Shown here: positions 60,476-64,000 of the stretch, piece by piece
Numbering within the stretch: the stretch's first letter is position 1
How the letters are laid out: each line of letters begins with the position of its first letter
From: Nocardia amamiensis
GTDB taxonomy: Bacteria; Actinomycetota; Actinomycetes; Mycobacteriales; Mycobacteriaceae
Direction: 5' to 3'
Assembly (NCBI RefSeq): GCF_015477605.1
Contig: NZ_JADLQX010000020.1
Location: 62,001 to 126,000, forward strand
Length of the DNA: 64,000 nucleotides
The notes under the pieces: generated by a model
Databases searched by the model: none
What the model was told of the DNA's origin: nothing
The model's input: only the letters and a program-made list of their open reading frames with translations
Position numbers and translations under genes: made by a program

Positions 60476-61771
60476 TCAGCCGAGCAGGCGCCAGTCCTCC
60501 AGACCGTCGTACAGCGGAACGTCCTTGGCCAGCTTGCCCACCCGGGCCCGCAGCGAGTCCAGGTCCGCGGTACCGGCCAGCGCGCTGGCGATGATGTCGG
60601 CGACCTCGGCGAATTCGGTGTCGCCGAAGCCGCGGGTGGCCAAGGCCGCGGTGCCGATGCGCAGGCCCGAGGTGACCATCGGCGGACGCGGGTCGAACGG
60701 AACGGCGTTGCGGTTCACCGTGATACCGATCTCGTGCAGCAGGTCTTCGCCCTGCTGACCGTCGAGTTCGGAGTTGCGCAGGTCGACCAGCACCAGGTGC
60801 ACGTCGGTGCCGCCGGTGAGCACGCTGATGCCCTTGTCCTTGACGTCGGCGGCGGTGAGGCGCTCGGCGAGGATCTTCGCGCCCGACAGGGTTCGCTCCT
60901 GGCGGTTGCGGAACTCCTCGGTCGCGGCGATCTTGAAGGCGACGGCCTTGGCGGCGATGGCGTGCATGAGCGGCCCGCCCTGCTGGCCGGGGAAGACCGA
61001 GCTGTTCAGCTTCTTGGCGTACTCCTGCTTGGCCAGGATCAGGCCGGAGCGCGGGCCGCCGAGCGTCTTGTGCACGGTCGAGGACACCACGTCGGCGTAG
61101 GGCACCGGCGAGGGGTGCAGCCCGGCGGCGACCAGGCCGGCGAAGTGCGCCATGTCCACCCACAGGTAGGCGCCCACCTCGTCGGCGATCGAGCGGAAGG
61201 CCGCGAAGTCCTGGTGGCGCGGGTAGGCCGACCAGCCGGCCACGATCACCTTCGGACGCGCCTGCAGGGCGATGTCGCGCACCTCGTCCATGTCGACGCG
61301 GTGGTCTTCCTTGCTCACCCCGTAGGAGTGCACCTCGTAGAGCTTGCCGGAGAAGTTCAGGCGCATGCCGTGGGTGAGGTGACCGCCGTGCGCGAGGTCG
61401 AGGCCGAGCAGCTTGTCGCCCGGGTCCATCAGCGCCATGAGCACCGCGGCGTTCGCCTGCGCGCCGGAATGCGGCTGCACATTGGCGAATTCGGCGCCGA
61501 ACAGTTCCTTGACGCGGTCGCGCGCCAGGGTCTCCACCACGTCGACGTGCTCGCAGCCGCCGTAGTAGCGCCGGCCCGGATAGCCCTCGGCGTACTTGTT
61601 GGTGAGCACGCTGCCCTGCGCCTGCAGCACCGCGCGCGGCACGAAGTTCTCGGAGGCGATCATCTCCAGGGTGTCGCGTTCGCGGGCGAGCTCGCCTGCC
61701 ATCGCGGCAGCGAGCTCCGGATCGAGCTCACCGAGAGACTGGGAATTGACAGAGGCGGTCGTCTGCGTCAC
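60476..61771 (-). CDS. glyA: Serine hydroxymethyltransferase
   Basis: A 431-residue PLP enzyme that converts serine and tetrahydrofolate to glycine and methylene-THF. The PLP lysine lies in VVSSTVHKTLGGPRSGLILA; substrate and cofactor motifs ENFVPRAVLQAQGSVLTNKY and GLDLAHGGHLTHG are intact. TAGACT lies 6 nt before the GTG, a leaderless-type start. Counterpart of GlyA1 (Rv1093), which lies next to desA2 in M. tuberculosis; here about 9 kb of accessory genes lies between them. Confidence 0.96.
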   Translation of the reverse strand: MTQTTASVNSQSLGELDPELAAAMAGELARERDTLEMIASENFVPRAVLQAQGSVLTNKYAEGYPGRRYYGGCEHVDVVETLARDRVKELFGAEFANVQPHSGAQANAAVLMALMDPGDKLLGLDLAHGGHLTHGMRLNFSGKLYEVHSYGVSKEDHRVDMDEVRDIALQARPKVIVAGWSAYPRHQDFAAFRSIADEVGAYLWVDMAHFAGLVAAGLHPSPVPYADVVSSTVHKTLGGPRSGLILAKQEYAKKLNSSVFPGQQGGPLMHAIAAKAVAFKIAATEEFRNRQERTLSGAKILAERLTAADVKDKGISVLTGGTDVHLVLVDLRNSELDGQQGEDLLHEIGITVNRNAVPFDPRPPMVTSGLRIGTAALATRGFGDTEFAEVADIIASALAGTADLDSLRARVGKLAKDVPLYDGLEDWRLLG

Positions 61772-62033
61772 GGACTCAGTCTATGGGCCCAGGGCCGGGC
61801 TCCCGAGCACGGGGTTCACCCCCTCCCGGTCCGCGAGGGTCCGCCCGCTGTCCAGGCGTGACGTGCGACACGCCAGAGACGGCCACGAACCCGACACCGA
61901 CCGGGTACATGAACCACGCGCGAACGACGCGGCGGGCAGCACCGCGGCGACAACGAAAACCAAGCGCCCACTGTCCGACCGGCGGTCCGCCCCAGCCCGA
62001 ACCGCGGCGCCGCGTCTCCAGCGCGGCGTGCCC

Positions 62034-62612
62034 TCAGGGCGATTCGCCGTCTGCGGGCAGGTAGTTCTCCAGCAGTGTGGTGAGGTATCGCTGCGCGTCT
62101 TCCAGTGGCTGCGTGGATTTCATCGCCCGCGCCTGCACAATGGCGCCTTCCATCGCGCTGAACGCGAAACTGCTCAACGACCGCGCCTCCTCCGCGGACA
62201 GGCCCGCCGCGGTCAGCGCCGCGCCCAGCCGCTCGTGCCAGTCGGCGAAGACCGCGCCCGCGGCGGCCTGCACACGCGGCTCGGACTCGGCGAGGGCCGC
62301 GCCGACGACCGGGCACCCGGCGCGGTAGTCGGTCTTCTCCAGCGCGGTGACCCACCAGCCGAGCAGCGACCCGAACCAGTGCCGCGGGGGCGCGGCCGTG
62401 ATCTTGTCGATCACCACGCCGATCCGGTCGCCCGCGACGCGGGTCGCCGCCTCGACCAGCTCGCTCTTTCCCGAGGGAAAGTGCTGGTAGAGCGAGTTGC
62501 GCGAGGCGTTGCTCCGCTCCAGTAGAGCCGCAAGTCCCGCGGCGTGCACGCCCTGTTCGCGAACCAGCTCGATGGCGCTGTCGATCAGCCTGGCCCGCGG
62601 CCCGGCGGTCAT
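62034..62612 (-). CDS. TetR family regulator, YxaF/LmrA type
   Basis: A 192-residue TetR protein: HTH in SAIELVREQGVHAAGLAALL and NASRNSLYQHFPSGKSELVE; the C-terminal domain has GCPVVGAALAESEPRVQAAA, typical of the YxaF/LmrA group. AAGGA precedes the ATG. Divergent from a thioesterase; two copies of a palindromic operator lie in between. Confidence 0.9.
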   Translation of the reverse strand: MTAGPRARLIDSAIELVREQGVHAAGLAALLERSNASRNSLYQHFPSGKSELVEAATRVAGDRIGVVIDKITAAPPRHWFGSLLGWWVTALEKTDYRAGCPVVGAALAESEPRVQAAAGAVFADWHERLGAALTAAGLSAEEARSLSSFAFSAMEGAIVQARAMKSTQPLEDAQRYLTTLLENYLPADGESP

Positions 62613-62636
62613 GTGGATTCCTTGCTCACGGTTGCG

Positions 62637-62688
62637 TGAACCGATCGGTCCATGTTGCAATCATGACAGATGTGGACCGATCGGTTCA
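62637..62688. promoter_or_regulatory. Twin LmrA-type operators
   Basis: TGAACCGATCGGTCCA (62637-62652) and its mirror TGGACCGATCGGTTCA (62673-62688) share the core ACCGATCGGT. They are inverted copies, each pointing to one of the divergent genes. Centre distance is 36 bp. Confidence 0.82.
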
Positions 62689-62705
62689 CCGGAAGGATGG
62701 GATTG

Positions 62706-63164
62706 ATGTCCGAAGCCACGGCCGACCCGGCTCAGCTGTCCGGTCTCGACCTCCTGCGGGTCGCGATGACCAGGGCGGATCGCCCGCCGTTCATCGGTGA
62801 CCTGCTCGGCATGGAGGTCGACGAACTCGAACACGGCAAGGTGGTCTTCGCGCTGCGCACCCGGCCCGATTTCGCCAACCCGCTCGGCACCACGCACGGC
62901 GGCATCTGCGCCACGCTGCTGGACTCGGTGATGGGTTGCGCGGTGCACAGCACGCTGGAAGCGGGCGTCGGCTACAGCACGCTCGAACTGAAGATCAACT
63001 ACATCCGTTCCGTCCCCACCGACGGACAGCGGCTCACCGCCACCGGCATCACCATCCACGTCGGCCGCAGCACCGCGACCGCCGAGGGCCGGGTGGTGGA
63101 CGAGAAGGGCCGCTTGGTCGCGCACGCCACCACCACCTGTGTCATCTTCCGCGGTGACCGCTGA
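62706..63164 (+). CDS. PaaI/YdiI-type acyl-CoA thioesterase
   Basis: A 152-residue hotdog-fold protein: PLGTTHGGICATLLDSVMGC carries the HGG-x15-D/E type signature of the PaaI family, followed by TLELKINYIRSVPTDGQRLT. It would hydrolyse a small acyl- or aryl-CoA as a tetramer. GGAAGG lies 9 nt before the chosen ATG; earlier in-frame ATGs lack spacing. Probably repressed by the divergent TetR protein. Confidence 0.9.
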   Translation: MSEATADPAQLSGLDLLRVAMTRADRPPFIGDLLGMEVDELEHGKVVFALRTRPDFANPLGTTHGGICATLLDSVMGCAVHSTLEAGVGYSTLELKINYIRSVPTDGQRLTATGITIHVGRSTATAEGRVVDEKGRLVAHATTTCVIFRGDR

Positions 63165-63296
63165 CCCGAGGAGAATCATCGGATCCCGAGTCACACGCGG
63201 TACGGACCAGGAAAGCACTGGAAAACAAAGCGATTCGGTGCGCATCACGTACGCCTGAGCCGCGATCGGCCACGCGAAACGCCGAGATGACGGTTC

Positions 63297-63326
63297 CCCC
63301 GAGCTCGGGGACCCCAATTCATGGGG
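63297..63326. repeat. Two adjacent hairpins upstream of the 37-residue peptide gene
   Basis: CCCCGAGCTCGGGG (63297-63310) is a perfect palindrome, followed at once by CCCCA-ATTCA-TGGGG (63312-63326). They may end the thioesterase transcript or form part of a structured 5' leader of the peptide gene. Confidence 0.5.
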
Positions 63327-63409
63327 CACGACGAACAGTAACGAGTAGCGGCGGCCCGAGCGGTTTCCCTGGTGACAGCTATTCAGGACCACCCAGTGGA
63401 GGAACGACC

Positions 63410-63523
63410 ATGGTCGGCTTGGTTTCGGTGCCCAACTCTCCCATCGAGGCGCTGCTGCGCACCCTTTCGCTGCTGCTGTGCAGCATCTCGGCCGGCGGAC
63501 AGGGCTGTGCCGTAATCCAGTGA
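63410..63523 (+). CDS. 37-residue two-cysteine peptide
   Basis: A small gene with GGAGG placed 7 nt before the ATG and a strong hairpin terminator 8 nt after its stop, which together argue for real expression. The product begins MVGLVSVPNSPIEALLRTLS, continues LLLCSISAGGQGCAVIQ and has two cysteines nine residues apart in the C-terminal third, after an amphipathic or membrane-active helix. No family recognised. Options are a membrane-associated micropeptide, a secreted cysteine-bridged peptide, a leader peptide, or a RiPP precursor; no modifying enzyme is adjacent in the window. The frame is open upstream without further support. Confidence 0.55.
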   Translation: MVGLVSVPNSPIEALLRTLSLLLCSISAGGQGCAVIQ

Positions 63524-63531
63524 CTCCGAAA

Positions 63532-63562
63532 CGGCTTGTGGCTCGCGCGGGACCACAAGCCG
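63532..63562. terminator. Terminator of peptide gene, shared with convergent gene
   Basis: CGGCTTGTGG and CCACAAGCCG form a 10-bp stem around 11 nt, between the peptide stop and the stop of the convergent DUF885-like gene. Confidence 0.82.
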
Positions 63563-63572
63563 CGTCGTTCGT

Positions 63573-64000
63573 TCAGGCCGCGGCGCGCACCGCGCCCGGC
63601 GTGAGCGGTTCGTCGAGCAGCCTGCGGAAACGGTCGGACCGGTCGTCGGCGTCGATCGCGCGATCCAGCCAGCCGCCCAGCAGTCGATATCCCTCCACAT
63701 AGGTGGAGATGTAGGCCCGCCACAGCGGCGAGGACAGGAACCGCAGCGACTGCCGCGCCCGGTCCGGCGTCACCAGACTCCAGGTCTGCAAGAACTCGGC
63801 CACCTCGTCGTGGGTACGCCCCCGATCGTGCAGCAGCAGCGCGGCGTCCTGCCGGACGCCGAGCAGCTTGGCCGAGGCGTTCGAAAGCCGTTCGGCCCGT
63901 TCGCCGTCGAAGCGCAGGCCGAGGTCGGCGTAGATCTCCTGCGCCCACTTCCCCCAGCCCGGCCCCACGATGGAGCGCAACGCCAGGTCGGCCAGACCTT
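63573..64000 (-). CDS. DUF885-like protein, C-terminal part
   Basis: The frame is open to the right edge of the window, so only about the last 141 residues are seen. The sequence GPGWGKWAQEIYADLGL followed by LRFLSSPLWRAYISTYVEGY resembles the C-terminal helical region of DUF885 proteins, which are putative zinc metallopeptidases; the HExxH part would be upstream, outside the window. Identification is tentative. Confidence 0.5.
   Translation of the reverse strand, partial: GLADLALRSIVGPGWGKWAQEIYADLGLRFDGERAERLSNASAKLLGVRQDAALLLHDRGRTHDEVAEFLQTWSLVTPDRARQSLRFLSSPLWRAYISTYVEGYRLLGGWLDRAIDADDRSDRFRRLLDEPLTPGAVRAAA

Noticed and set aside
61781..61963. 60-residue minus-strand frame upstream of glyA with a signal-peptide-like start
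   Set aside because: It lies in the glyA promoter region, its sequence after residue 20 is shadow-like, and it has no ribosome binding site.
63165..63400. Possible riboswitch in the leader of the 37-residue peptide gene
   Set aside because: Two short hairpins are clear, but no conserved core of a known riboswitch class could be matched by eye.

Overview
The window is high-GC actinobacterial DNA, most likely from a Nocardia or close relative. The evidence is the codon usage, many leaderless-type starts (a TANNNT box 6-8 nt before ATG/GTG), a rifampin monooxygenase very close to the Nocardia farcinica enzyme as I remember it, DUF3558/EspG/PPE-like ESX accessory genes, and a gene block found in Mycobacterium tuberculosis as Rv1093-Rv1112.

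Left part (1-21 kb) is mostly accessory. It holds the end of a glycine-betaine binding protein, a DinB-like protein divergent from a WYL regulator, and a four-gene Roadblock operon with no GTPase preceded by three 17-bp tandem operator-like repeats. Next come a secreted lipoprotein, a MoxR-type AAA ATPase paired with a VWA protein, and an NTF2-DUF3237 pair behind a perfect 16-bp palindrome. These are followed by a four-helix DUF2637-like membrane protein with a 9-residue repeat tail, an NmrA-like oxidoreductase with a SoxR-box-like operator, rox behind a rifamycin-associated element, an NTF2 protein divergent from an ECF41-type sigma factor, a frameshifted TioE-type MerR regulator divergent from an erythromycin esterase, and a Tat-exported GH76 protein.

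Middle part (21.7-41 kb): ychF, a quinone-reductase-like dehydrogenase, a TetR/NmrA divergent pair with twin operators, an AraC-VOC pair, a sugar ABC importer without its ATPase, cstA with its small YbdD partner, an Ada-AlkA/Ogt alkylation repair operon, and sbcD-sbcC. Between sbcD and sbcC lie three tiny ORFs, each joined to the next by an ATGA stop/start overlap. The first two are tandem duplicates.

Right part (41-64 kb): the conserved block DUF6542, ispH, lipid-droplet-type protein, xseA-xseB, DUF4245, glpX, fum, desA2, phoH2, glyA, in the same relative order as M. tuberculosis. Breaking into it are an NTF2/TetR/FAD-monooxygenase group and an orphan ESX accessory cassette (helical protein, DUF3558 lipoprotein, PPE-like protein, EspG). 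The end has a TetR/thioesterase divergent pair with twin operators, a 37-residue two-cysteine peptide gene with a strong ribosome binding site and its own terminator, and the 3' part of a DUF885-like gene.

No tRNA, rRNA, CRISPR array or intact insertion sequence was seen. Decayed regulator fragments (MarR, DUF5753) show gene loss in the accessory part. The best leads are the coupled mini-ORF chain in sbcDC, the 37-residue peptide gene, and the Roadblock operon with its iterated operator.
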